Shown here piece by piece: positions 1-8,027 of a stretch of 64,000 bases of DNA. The stretch is taken from the NCBI RefSeq assembly GCF_007667425.1, contig NZ_VDRC01000002.1:292157-356156 (forward strand). Reading direction: 5' to 3'. A program made the translations under genes and the position numbers. Source of the stretch: Microbacterium sp. 1.5R. Lineage in GTDB: Bacteria > Actinomycetota > Actinomycetes > Actinomycetales > Microbacteriaceae. The notes under the pieces were generated by a model, which was given only the letters and a program-made list of their open reading frames with translations, did no database searches and had not been told where the DNA came from. Every line of letters begins with the position of its first letter. The first letter of the stretch is position 1.

Positions 1-1
1 G

Positions 2-565
2 GAGTTCCCCGTCTTCGCGAAGCCCCGGCAGGGGGCGGGCAGCCGCGGCATCCGCCTCGTGCCCGACCGTGCGGCGCTCGAAGTCCTCCCTGCCGACGAA
101 GGCCTGATCGTGCAGGAGTTCCTGCCTGGCGAGGAGTACTCGGTCGACGTCATCGCCGATGCCGCCGGTCGGGTGGTCGCTGCCGTGCCTCGTACGCGGG
201 CTCGCGTGGACTCCGGCGTCGCCATCGCCGGACGCACGGTGCACGACGAGGAGCTCGAACAGACCGCCGCCGCCGTCGCCTCGGCGATCGGTCTCGTCGG
301 GGTCGCGAACGTGCAGCTTCGCCGCGACCGCGCCGGTCGCGCGATGCTGCTCGAGGTCAATCCGCGCTTCCCCGGAGCGCTGCCGCTCACGATCGCGGCG
401 GGTGTCGACATCCCGTCCCTCGTCGCGGACCTGTTCCTCGGTGCCGACATCCCTGAATCCGTGCCGTTCCGGGAACTCGCCTCGGTGCGCTTCCTCGAAG
501 ACGTCATCGTCGAGGTCGACGACGTGCTCGTATCGGCGCACGCAGGCCACCAGGACGAGCTGTGA
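2..565 (+). CDS. ATP-grasp domain protein, 5' end missing
   Basis: The frame is open from base 2, so the gene begins before the window; 187 residues of its C-terminal part are visible. They show an ATP-grasp fold of the carbamoyl-phosphate-synthase-like branch: a nucleotide-binding lysine in FAKPRQGAGSRG, then QEFLPGEEYSVDV, then the metal-binding LLEVNPRFPG. Such enzymes make an acyl phosphate from a carboxylate and ATP and pass it to an amine or similar nucleophile. The substrate here cannot be told. The stop overlaps the next GTG by four bases (GTGA), so translation is probably coupled into the PHP gene and on through a six-gene run ending at 5021. Confidence 0.85.
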   Translation, partial: EFPVFAKPRQGAGSRGIRLVPDRAALEVLPADEGLIVQEFLPGEEYSVDVIADAAGRVVAAVPRTRARVDSGVAIAGRTVHDEELEQTAAAVASAIGLVGVANVQLRRDRAGRAMLLEVNPRFPGALPLTIAAGVDIPSLVADLFLGADIPESVPFRELASVRFLEDVIVEVDDVLVSAHAGHQDEL

Positions 566-1272
566 CCGACGGCATCCTGCGCGGTGACCATCACGTGCAT
601 TCGACCTTCTCGGACGACGCCGTGTCGACCCTCGACGAGAACGTCACCGCTGCGGCGAGCCGCGGACTGACGACCCTCCGCCTCGTCGACCATGTGCGCA
701 GGGACACCGCATGGGTTCCCGAGTACCTGGCAGCGGTCCGGGCCCTCCGGGTGCCGGACGGGCTCACGGTGGTGACCGGCGTCGAGGCGAAGATCCTCGA
801 CGTGTCCGGCGAACTCGACATCCCTGATCTCCCGGCGGGGATCGATCGCATCCTCATCGCCGACCACCAGTTCCCCGGTGTCGACGGCCCGCTGGGACCG
901 ACCGCGGTGCGCGAGCGCATCGCAGCCGGGTGGGCGCCCGACGACGTGCTCGATCAGTTCGTGACGGCGCTGAACGCGTCCATGACGCGCTACCCGGGCA
1001 ACCAGCTCGCGCACTGCTTCTCGCTGCTGCCGAAGATCGGCCTGTCGGAGGACGACCTCGGAGTCGAGCGCATCGCGAGCTGGGCGCACACGGCCGCGGC
1101 GACCGACACCCTCGTCGAAGTCAACGAGAAGTGGGGATGCCCCGGAGTCGTGCTGCTCGACGCGCTGCACGAGGCGGGAGCGGTGGTGGTCGCCTCGACC
1201 GACAGCCACGAGGCGTCGGACGTCGGACGCTACGACCGGGTCGCCGCTCTGCTCGACGGGCGGAGCCTCTGA
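562..1272 (+). CDS. PHP-domain metal-dependent hydrolase
   Basis: A 236-residue protein made of one PHP (polymerase and histidinol phosphatase) domain. Visible metal ligands are the N-terminal HHVHS, the acidic residue in GVEAKILD, ADHQ, AHCF and the C-terminal DSHE. PHP proteins hydrolyse phosphoesters with a di- or trinuclear metal centre; histidinol phosphatase is one example, but no histidine genes are near, so that specific role is not supported. The start is a GTG overlapping the ATP-grasp stop, and the stop overlaps the glycosyltransferase ATG by one base (TGATG). The company of an ATP-grasp enzyme and a glycosyltransferase suggests work on a small phosphorylated precursor, which is inference. 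Confidence 0.85.
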   Translation: MTDGILRGDHHVHSTFSDDAVSTLDENVTAAASRGLTTLRLVDHVRRDTAWVPEYLAAVRALRVPDGLTVVTGVEAKILDVSGELDIPDLPAGIDRILIADHQFPGVDGPLGPTAVRERIAAGWAPDDVLDQFVTALNASMTRYPGNQLAHCFSLLPKIGLSEDDLGVERIASWAHTAAATDTLVEVNEKWGCPGVVLLDALHEAGAVVVASTDSHEASDVGRYDRVAALLDGRSL

Positions 1273-2759
1273 TGCCCGCCCTCACCGGGCTGGAGACCGC
1301 GCTGGTCGTCGTGCTCATCCTGTGCGTGCTGGTGGGGACGCTGCCCGTGATCAACACAGGGCTCCAGTTCCTTCTGCTGCCCGTCCATGCCTTCCGCAAC
1401 CACTACGGCAAGGCGGCGCCGTACCATCCGCGCATCGCGGTGCTCATCCCGGCCTGGAACGAGGCGCTCGTGCTCGGACCCGCCATCGAGAGGCTGCTGC
1501 AGCTCGAGTACCCGGCCGACCGGCTCAGGGTGTTCGTGATCGACGATGCGTCGACGGACGACACCCCCGCTGTCGTCGGGACGAAGATCGACGCCCACCC
1601 CGGACGCGTGGTGCACCTGCGACGCGAGCAGGGCGGGCAGGGCAAGGCCCACACCCTCAACCACGGCCTCGACATCGTGCTCGAGGACGAGTGGACCGAA
1701 GCCGTGCTGATCATGGACGCCGACGTGATCTTCGCGCGGGACTCGCTGCGCAAGCTCAGCCGACACCTGGCCGACGAGAAGGTCGGAGCCGTCACCGCGT
1801 ACATCGCCGAGGGCAGCCGCGACCGCAACTACCTCACCCGCTTCATCGCGATCGAGTACGTCATCGGACAGCTCTCGGCACGGCGGACGCAGAACGTCGG
1901 AGGGGCCATCGCGTGCCTCGCCGGCGGGGCGCAGCTGCACTCGCGCGCGAACCTCGAGGCCATCGGCGGACGCATCCCCACCGGGACCCTCGCCGAAGAC
2001 ACCATGACGACGTTCGAGGGGCAGCTCAAGGGGCGCCGGATGGTGTTCGAGCCGCACGCAGTCGTGCTCGCCGAAGAGCCACGGACGATCGACTCGCTCT
2101 GGAAGCAGCGCCTGCGTTGGGCGCGCGGCAACGTGCAGCTCACCTCGATCTACAAGCGCCTGTGGTTCCGCCCGAGCGACCAGCACAACCTCGGCAGCTT
2201 CGCATTCGGCCTCGCCTGGTTCACCATCCTGCTGCTCCCGGCCTTCATGGTGCTCGCGGCCGCCGGCATGCTCGCGCTGTTGCTCCTGCACAGCGACATC
2301 GCCGAGTTCGTGTTCCGCTTCATGTGGATCTCCGCGGCGTGCATCTATCTGTTCTCGATGCTGTTCGCGGTGCAACTCGATCCGAGGATCGGCCGCCAGT
2401 CGTGGCGCGAGGCGCTGATGTTCCCTGGTCTCGGAGCGCTCGTCCTCATGGCGATCGCGCTGTTCCCGCATCTCTTCGAAGACGGCCTGGCCGCCCTCGG
2501 ACTCCCGCTGAACGACGACACGCGCATCCTCTGGGCGATCGGCTTCTACCTCTGGGGACCGATCTCGATGCTGGGCATCTGGCTCGCCCGCACGGTCGAG
2601 AAGCTCCCCGGCGGGCGCTTCTTCGCCGGCCTGCTGCTCTACGTCTGCGGATACGGCTCGCTGCTGTGCGCCATCACCGTGGACTCCTACGTCAAGGAGT
2701 GGCGTCGAGCGGACGCCGCCTGGATCAAGACCGAGAAGATCGGACGGGTCGAGTCATGA
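1272..2759 (+). CDS. Membrane family-2 glycosyltransferase
   Basis: A 495-residue processive-type GT2 enzyme. One membrane segment near residues 5-35 precedes the catalytic domain, and about five segments fill the C-terminal third. The catalytic signatures are in order: VIDDASTDDT (nucleotide-sugar binding), MDADVI (DxD), LAEDT (general base region) and QRLRW. This is the layout of NodC, IcaA/PgaC and hyaluronan synthases, which polymerise UDP-sugars at the membrane while moving the chain outward. The sugar is not deducible. I chose the ATG at 1272 because it overlaps the preceding stop and begins just before the first hydrophobic segment; the open frame extends further upstream but only as a shadow of the PHP gene. 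Confidence 0.9.
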   Translation: MPALTGLETALVVVLILCVLVGTLPVINTGLQFLLLPVHAFRNHYGKAAPYHPRIAVLIPAWNEALVLGPAIERLLQLEYPADRLRVFVIDDASTDDTPAVVGTKIDAHPGRVVHLRREQGGQGKAHTLNHGLDIVLEDEWTEAVLIMDADVIFARDSLRKLSRHLADEKVGAVTAYIAEGSRDRNYLTRFIAIEYVIGQLSARRTQNVGGAIACLAGGAQLHSRANLEAIGGRIPTGTLAEDTMTTFEGQLKGRRMVFEPHAVVLAEEPRTIDSLWKQRLRWARGNVQLTSIYKRLWFRPSDQHNLGSFAFGLAWFTILLLPAFMVLAAAGMLALLLLHSDIAEFVFRFMWISAACIYLFSMLFAVQLDPRIGRQSWREALMFPGLGALVLMAIALFPHLFEDGLAALGLPLNDDTRILWAIGFYLWGPISMLGIWLARTVEKLPGGRFFAGLLLYVCGYGSLLCAITVDSYVKEWRRADAAWIKTEKIGRVES

Positions 2760-2896
2760 GCGATGCACCCTCGCGCAGCGCGGAAGAGGAGGAGATCGCC
2801 GCCGACGGCCGCCGGGAGCACCTCCTCGTCTGGCAGGCTCTGCTGTCACTGGCCGTCGTCGTGGTCGTCGTGATCGTGCGGGAGCTGCTCCTGTGA
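2756..2896 (+). CDS. 46-residue single-pass membrane protein
   Basis: A short gene starting MSDAPSRSAEEEEIAADG, with an acidic N-terminal tail of about 25 residues and one membrane helix rich in Val and Leu to the C-terminus. Its ATG overlaps the glycosyltransferase stop (ATGA) and its stop overlaps the receiver gene start, which argues strongly that it is translated. No family is recognised. By position it could be a small accessory subunit of the glycosyltransferase or a membrane anchor for the signalling pair; neither can be shown from sequence. Confidence 0.7.
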   Translation: MSDAPSRSAEEEEIAADGRREHLLVWQALLSLAVVVVVVIVRELLL

Positions 2897-3243
2897 TGAC
2901 CACGCGGCCGCTCGCGCTCGTGGTCGAGGACAGCGCCGACCAGACGGCACTGCTGCGCCGACACCTCGATCGAGAGGGGTTCGAGGTCTTCGCCGCCGCG
3001 AACGCCGAGAGCGCCATCGCCGCGTTCGACCGCATCGCCCCCTCCGTGGCCGTCATCGATCTGCTGCTGCCCGGCATCTCCGGTGCCGAGTGCGCCGCGA
3101 TGGTGCGTGCTCGGTTTCCCGACTGCTTCGTCATCGTGAGTTCGGTGCTCGACGCGACCGACTACCCCGAAGCGGATGCCGCGCTGCCCAAGCCGATCGT
3201 CGGAGCCGACCTGCGCGGCATCCTGCGGGGGATCGGCCGATGA
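2893..3243 (+). CDS. Stand-alone response-regulator receiver
   Basis: A 116-residue CheY-like receiver with no output domain. Acidic pocket residues E12 and D13, the phospho-accepting D56 in VIDLLLPG and the conserved K100 in LPKP are all present, so it should be phosphorylatable. The start is either GTG 2893 (four-base overlap) or ATG 2896 (one-base overlap). The stop overlaps the start of the sensor kinase. A lone receiver works through protein contacts or as a phosphorelay intermediate; a plausible target is the glycosyltransferase encoded just upstream, but that is only inference from the coupling. Confidence 0.9.
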   Translation: MMTTRPLALVVEDSADQTALLRRHLDREGFEVFAAANAESAIAAFDRIAPSVAVIDLLLPGISGAECAAMVRARFPDCFVIVSSVLDATDYPEADAALPKPIVGADLRGILRGIGR

Positions 3244-5021
3244 ACGCGACCCCTCTCCGTCGGGCCGAGAACAGCTGGTACGGCGTCTTCGACAATCCGA
3301 GCGCGATCATCAAGCAGGCGCCGACCGCGCTCGCCACCCTCCTCGCGGCGGGGTTCAGCTGGCTGTACCCCGAGCTGCCCTTCACCGATTTCCACGCCGC
3401 CCTGGCCGGCATGCTGCTCGTGCTGTTCGCGACGGTGCTCGCCGGCATCCTCAGCGTCCTGCGCGTCTACGACGGCTGGATCGTACTCGCCATCCCGATG
3501 ATCGACATCATCGGTCTCGGACTCTTCCGCGCCGGCACCGGCGCAGCGTCCTCGGTGTTCACGTCGCTCGTGCTGCTGCCGGTGGTGTGGATCGCCGCCG
3601 CCCCCGGCATCCGTTACGTCTTCGCCGTGGGCGGGCTGACGTCTTTCGCCCTGCTCATGCCGTACATCACCGAGCCTCCGAGCAGCTCGGTCGAATGGCT
3701 GCGGGGCGTCGTCGGACCGCTCGTCTTCTCGGCGCTCGCCGCCGTGGTCAACGAGCTCTCCCGTCAGCAGCGTCTTCGCGTGCGTCAGGCGGAGCAGCTC
3801 GCAGCCGAGCGCTCGTCGGCGCTGCGCGAGAACGTCGTCGTGCTCGAACGGCTGCAGGAGAAGGAGCGCGAGTACCGACTGCTGCTCGACTCCTTCCAGA
3901 GCCTGTGGTCGTCGATCACCGTCCAGGCCGTGGTCGCGGTCGACCTCGCGGGGCGGGTCACCGAGTGGAATCCCGGTGCCGTGCGCCTGCTCGGGATGTC
4001 GGTGCAGGAGGCGCAGAACGATGTGCGGATCGACCGCTTCTTCACGGTCTCCGCCCTGTCGCAGCTCGTGGGCGATGCGCCGTGCGCGGCGGCGCAGTCC
4101 GACCTCCCATCCGGGATCAAGGCGCTGTTCGCTCGTGCCGAGGCCGAGCGCTCCGTCGAGGGCGACGTCGAGGTCACGACGGCGGGAGGAACGGTCGTGC
4201 CGGCGAGGGTGACGGTGAGTCCGCGCACCGACGCGATGGGCGAGACCCAGGGGTACCTTCTCGTGCTGACCGACGAGACGAGGGCGGTCGAGGTGGCCCG
4301 GATGAAGGACGAGTTCGTCGGGATGATCTCGCACGAGCTGCGGACGCCGTTGAGCGCGATCATCGGCTTCCTCGATCTGCTCCGCAACGATCCTGGTCAG
4401 CCGCTGTCCGAGGAGCAGGAGGAGTTCGTCGGCATCATCGAGCGCAATGCCCAGCGACTTCTGACCCTCGTCGGGGATCTGCTGTTCACCGCGCAGGTCG
4501 AGTCGGGGCGTTTTCCGCTCAACAGGGCCGATGTCGACCTCGCCGAGATCGTGCGGAGTGCGGTGACCTCGTCGGGGCCGCACGCGCAGCAGGAGGGCGT
4601 CGAACTCGAAGCCGAGGTCCCCTCGACGCCCGTGCGCGTCGTCGCCGATCCCGATCGCATCGGGCAGGCGCTCGACAATCTCCTCTCCAACGCCATCAAG
4701 TTCACGCCGTCCGGCGGCCTGGTCACCGCAGCGGTCCGTCACCGGGACGGAGGCATCGAGCTCTCCGTGCGCGACACCGGCCTCGGCATCCCCGAGAACG
4801 AGCAGGGCATGCTCTTCACCCGCTTCTTCCGCGCATCCACGGCGACGAGGAACGCCGTGCCCGGCGTGGGACTCGGTCTCACGATCACCCGCGCCATCGT
4901 TCTCGCGCACGGCGGGTCGATGGACGTCACGAGCAAGGAGGGCGTCGGCACCGAGTTCCGCATGTTCCTCCCGACGGCGCCGCGCACCGAAGCGGTGCCG
5001 GTGATCGCGAGCACGGTCTGA
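3240..5021 (+). CDS. Membrane PAS sensor histidine kinase
   Basis: A 593-residue kinase. About six membrane segments occupy residues 20-180, then a coiled coil of roughly 50 residues and a PAS domain around 210-345. The HisKA domain has the phospho-accepting H365 in ISHELRTPLSAII. The HATPase domain has DNLLSNAIKF (N box), DTGLGIP (G1) and GVGLGLTI (G2). The N-terminal membrane block has no large extracellular loop, as in kinases that sense membrane state or a lipid-soluble cue. Its ATG overlaps the receiver stop, so the two are presumably cognate partners. It closes the operon. Confidence 0.92.
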   Translation: MNATPLRRAENSWYGVFDNPSAIIKQAPTALATLLAAGFSWLYPELPFTDFHAALAGMLLVLFATVLAGILSVLRVYDGWIVLAIPMIDIIGLGLFRAGTGAASSVFTSLVLLPVVWIAAAPGIRYVFAVGGLTSFALLMPYITEPPSSSVEWLRGVVGPLVFSALAAVVNELSRQQRLRVRQAEQLAAERSSALRENVVVLERLQEKEREYRLLLDSFQSLWSSITVQAVVAVDLAGRVTEWNPGAVRLLGMSVQEAQNDVRIDRFFTVSALSQLVGDAPCAAAQSDLPSGIKALFARAEAERSVEGDVEVTTAGGTVVPARVTVSPRTDAMGETQGYLLVLTDETRAVEVARMKDEFVGMISHELRTPLSAIIGFLDLLRNDPGQPLSEEQEEFVGIIERNAQRLLTLVGDLLFTAQVESGRFPLNRADVDLAEIVRSAVTSSGPHAQQEGVELEAEVPSTPVRVVADPDRIGQALDNLLSNAIKFTPSGGLVTAAVRHRDGGIELSVRDTGLGIPENEQGMLFTRFFRASTATRNAVPGVGLGLTITRAIVLAHGGSMDVTSKEGVGTEFRMFLPTAPRTEAVPVIASTV

Positions 5022-5032
5022 TCGCCGCACGG

Positions 5033-5088
5033 TCCGGCGCCTGACGTCCGGCGCCTGATGACCGGCGCCGGGTAACCGGCGCCTGATA
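5033..5088. repeat. Tandem repeat, four 14-bp units
   Basis: Four adjacent copies of a 14-bp unit of the form WCCGGCGCCTGAYG begin at 5033, 5047, 5061 and 5075, with the third copy diverged. They lie between the kinase stop and the -10 hexamer of the ABC-F gene, so copy number would change the distance to upstream promoter elements. Confidence 0.8.
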
Positions 5089-5092
5089 GTCT
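5087..5092 (+). promoter_or_regulatory. Candidate -10 of the ABC-F gene
   Basis: TAGTCT matches the common actinobacterial TANNNT -10. It leaves a leader of about 32 bases that includes the GGAAGG ribosome-binding site before GTG 5131. Confidence 0.5.
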
Positions 5093-5130
5093 GGTCGGCT
5101 CGCCAGTCGGGCGGAAGGACGGCCCGGACC

Positions 5131-6819
5131 GTGGGATACATCGATGTCGCAGGAGTCTCTCTGACCCTGCCCGACGGCAGGCCGCTGCTCGACGAGGTCG
5201 CCTTCCGCGTCGGATCCGGGTCGACGAGCGCGCTGATCGGACCCAACGGCGCCGGCAAGACGACGTTGCTGCGCATCATCCGAGGCGACCAGGCGGCGGA
5301 TGCCGGAGTCGTGACCATCGACGGTGGCCTCGGCGTCATGGATCAGTTCGTCGGGCACGGGGGGCCCGGCGAGACGGTGCACGATCTGCTCGTGCGCGTC
5401 GCCCCCTCGCGCATCCGTGCCGCCGCTCAGGGGTTGGACGATGCCGAGAACGCGCTGATCGACCGCGATGAGCACGACACCCAGATGGCCTACGCTGCGG
5501 CGATCGCCGAATACGCGGACGCCGGAGGGTACGAGCACGAGACCGTCTGGGATCGGTGCACGGTGGCCGCGCTCGGAGTGCCGTTCGACCGGGCGAGGTA
5601 CCGGGAGCTCACGACCCTGTCGGGTGGCGAGCAGAAGCGGCTGGCTCTCGAGGCCCTGCTGCGCGGACCCGACCAGGTGCTGCTGCTCGACGAACCGGAC
5701 AACTACCTCGATGTGCCGACCAAGCGCTGGCTCGAGGAGCAGCTGCGCCAGACGCCCAAGACCGTGCTGCTCGTGTCGCACGACCGGGAGCTGCTGGCGC
5801 GCGCCGTCGACCGCCTGATCACCCTCGAGCCGGGCGGGGCCGGCGCGACGGCCTGGGTGCACGGTGGCGGCTTCGCGACGTATCACCAGGCGCGCACCGA
5901 CCGGATGGAACGTCTTGACGAGCTGCGCAGGCGTTGGGACGAGCAGCACGAGAAGCTGCTCGTGCTCGTCGCGACCCTCAAGGTCAAGGCGTCTGCGAAC
6001 GACGGCTTCGCGTCGAGGTATCAGGCGGCGCAGACGCGGCTGCGACGGTTCGAGGACGCCGGTCCGCCCGAGGAGCGACCGCCGACGCAGGACTTCGACA
6101 TGCGGTTGCGCGGCTCGCGCACGGGGAAGCGCGCGGTCGTCGCCGAGCGACTGGAGCTGACAGGACTCATGCGGCCCTTCGACCTCGAGGTCTGGTACGG
6201 CGACAGGGTGGCCGTCCTGGGTTCGAACGGGTCGGGGAAGTCGCACTTCCTGCGGCTGCTCGCGCGGGGCGGCAGTGATCCGGATCCGAGCCTCGGCCAC
6301 GTGACTCCGACGGGGGAGCAGCTCTCCGCCGTCGTGCACACCGGGGCCGCGGTGCTGGGTGCGCGGGTGGCGCCGGGGCTGTTCGCGCAGACGCACGCGC
6401 ACCCTGAGTTCGTGGGGCGCACCCTGCTGGAGATCCTGCACCGAGGGGACGAACGGCGTGCGGGGATGCCGCGGGATGCCGCGAGCTCGGCGCTCGACCG
6501 GTACGGCCTCGTGCGTCAGGCGCAGCAGACGTTCGAGTCGCTCTCCGGTGGGCAGCAGGCGCGGTTCCAGGTGCTGCTGCTCGAGCTCTCGGGCGCGACG
6601 CTGCTGCTGCTCGACGAGCCGACCGACAACCTCGACCTCGAGTCGGCCGAGGCCCTGGAGGACGCGCTGACGCGATTCGAGGGCACCGTGCTGGCGGTGA
6701 CCCACGACCGGTGGTTCGCGCGGTCGTTCGACCGCTTCCTCGTCTTCGGATCGGACGGCCGTGTGTACGAGGCCGACGAGCCGGTCTGGGACGAGCGGCG
6801 TGTGGTCCGCTCGCGCTGA
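5131..6819 (+). CDS. ABC-F family ATPase
   Basis: 562 residues with two ATP-binding cassettes on one chain and no membrane segments. The first has GPNGAGKTT, LSGGEQKRL and LLLDEPDNYLD; the second has GSNGSGKS, LSGGQQARF and LLLLDEPTDNLD. Between them lies a charged helical linker near residues 250-320. ABC-F proteins bind the ribosomal E site and relieve stalled states; some give antibiotic resistance, others are housekeeping. The subtype cannot be assigned here, and nothing nearby suggests drug resistance. The GTG start follows GGAAGG at a good distance. The gene is monocistronic, with its own -10. Confidence 0.9.
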   Translation: MGYIDVAGVSLTLPDGRPLLDEVAFRVGSGSTSALIGPNGAGKTTLLRIIRGDQAADAGVVTIDGGLGVMDQFVGHGGPGETVHDLLVRVAPSRIRAAAQGLDDAENALIDRDEHDTQMAYAAAIAEYADAGGYEHETVWDRCTVAALGVPFDRARYRELTTLSGGEQKRLALEALLRGPDQVLLLDEPDNYLDVPTKRWLEEQLRQTPKTVLLVSHDRELLARAVDRLITLEPGGAGATAWVHGGGFATYHQARTDRMERLDELRRRWDEQHEKLLVLVATLKVKASANDGFASRYQAAQTRLRRFEDAGPPEERPPTQDFDMRLRGSRTGKRAVVAERLELTGLMRPFDLEVWYGDRVAVLGSNGSGKSHFLRLLARGGSDPDPSLGHVTPTGEQLSAVVHTGAAVLGARVAPGLFAQTHAHPEFVGRTLLEILHRGDERRAGMPRDAASSALDRYGLVRQAQQTFESLSGGQQARFQVLLLELSGATLLLLDEPTDNLDLESAEALEDALTRFEGTVLAVTHDRWFARSFDRFLVFGSDGRVYEADEPVWDERRVVRSR

Positions 6820-6877
6820 GGCGGAACGCAGAGACCGCCCCGGCATCCCGCCGCCGTCGGCCGTCGTGCGCGCCCGG

Positions 6878-6883
6878 TAGTCT
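6878..6883 (+). promoter_or_regulatory. -10 for leaderless guaB3 transcript
   Basis: TAGTCT is followed by six bases and then GTG 6890. A transcript starting at the normal distance would begin on that GTG. Confidence 0.6.
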
Positions 6884-6889
6884 GGAGGG

Positions 6890-8011
6890 GTGACCATGGA
6901 GATCGAGCTCGGCCGAGGCAAGCGCGCGCGCCGCGCATACACGTTCGACGACATCGCGGTGGTGCCGTCGCGGCGCACACGCAACCCGGAGGACGTGTCG
7001 ACCGCATGGACGATCGATGCGTTCGGCTTCGACATCCCTGTGCTCGGTGCGCCGATGGACTCGGTCGTGAGCCCGCGTACCGCCATCATGCTCGGTCAGC
7101 TCGGCGGCCTGGGGGTCCTCGACCTCGAGGGCCTGTGGACACGCTACGAAGACCCCGAGCCGCTGCTCGCCGAGATCGCCGCGCTTTCCGGCGACTCCGC
7201 CACCGTGCGCATGCAGCAGCTCTACGCCGAGCCCATCAAGCCTGAACTCATCACCCGCCGTCTGGCCGAGATCCGCGAGGCCGGCGTCACGGTCGCCGGT
7301 TCGCTGACACCGCAGCGCACCCAGCAGTTCTACGACACGGTCGCCGCAGCCGGGGTCGACCTGTTCGTGATCCGCGGCACCACGGTCTCGGCCGAGCACG
7401 TGTCGAGCGTCGACGAGCCGCTCAACCTGAAGAAGTTCATCTACGACCTCGACGTGCCAGTGATCGTCGGCGGGGCCGCGACGTACACTGCCGCGCTGCA
7501 CCTCATGCGCACGGGCGCCGCCGGTGTGCTCGTCGGCTTCGGCGGGGGAGCGGCGTCGACGACGCGCGCGACCCTCGGCATCCACGCCCCGATGGCGACG
7601 GCCGTCTCCGACGTCGCCGCCGCTCGGCGCGACTACCTCGACGAGTCGGGCGGCCGCTACGTGCATGTGATCGCCGACGGCGGCGTCGGCACGTCGGGCG
7701 ACATCGTCAAGGCACTGGCCATGGGCGCGGATGCCGTCATGCTCGGCGTCGCGCTCGCGCGAGCCACTGACGCGCCCGGCCACGGTTTCCACTGGGGTCC
7801 CGAGGCGCACCACCCGCAGCTCCCGCGGGGTCGCCGCGTCGAGGTCGGCGGCATCGGCACGCTCGAGGAGATCCTGTACGGGCCCGCCCCGGTCGCCGAC
7901 GGCACCGCGAACCTCATCGGTGCGCTGCGCAAGTCGATGGCGACCACCGGATACTCCGACCTCAAGGAGTTCCAGCGCGTCGAGGTCGTGCTCGCTCCGT
8001 ACGAGGCCTGA
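6890..8011 (+). CDS. guaB3: GuaB3 family IMP dehydrogenase-related protein
   Basis: 373 residues matching the actinobacterial GuaB3 group: GRGKRARRAYTFDDIAVVPS at the start and a TIM barrel with GAPMDSV and IADGGVGTSGDIVKALAMGA. It lacks the CBS pair usual in GuaB. The active-site loop, which in IMP dehydrogenase and GMP reductase holds the nucleophilic cysteine, reads GFGGGAASTTRATLG, so the cysteine position is Ala or Ser. It is therefore doubtful that this copy makes XMP by the standard thioimidate route. I chose GTG 6890 because the -10 sits six bases ahead; ATG 6896 is the alternative and would leave its apparent ribosome-binding site outside the transcript. The SURF1-like gene follows after 16 bases. 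Confidence 0.88.
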   Translation: MTMEIELGRGKRARRAYTFDDIAVVPSRRTRNPEDVSTAWTIDAFGFDIPVLGAPMDSVVSPRTAIMLGQLGGLGVLDLEGLWTRYEDPEPLLAEIAALSGDSATVRMQQLYAEPIKPELITRRLAEIREAGVTVAGSLTPQRTQQFYDTVAAAGVDLFVIRGTTVSAEHVSSVDEPLNLKKFIYDLDVPVIVGGAATYTAALHLMRTGAAGVLVGFGGGAASTTRATLGIHAPMATAVSDVAAARRDYLDESGGRYVHVIADGGVGTSGDIVKALAMGADAVMLGVALARATDAPGHGFHWGPEAHHPQLPRGRRVEVGGIGTLEEILYGPAPVADGTANLIGALRKSMATTGYSDLKEFQRVEVVLAPYEA

Positions 8012-8027
8012 GGCCCCGCGCATCACC

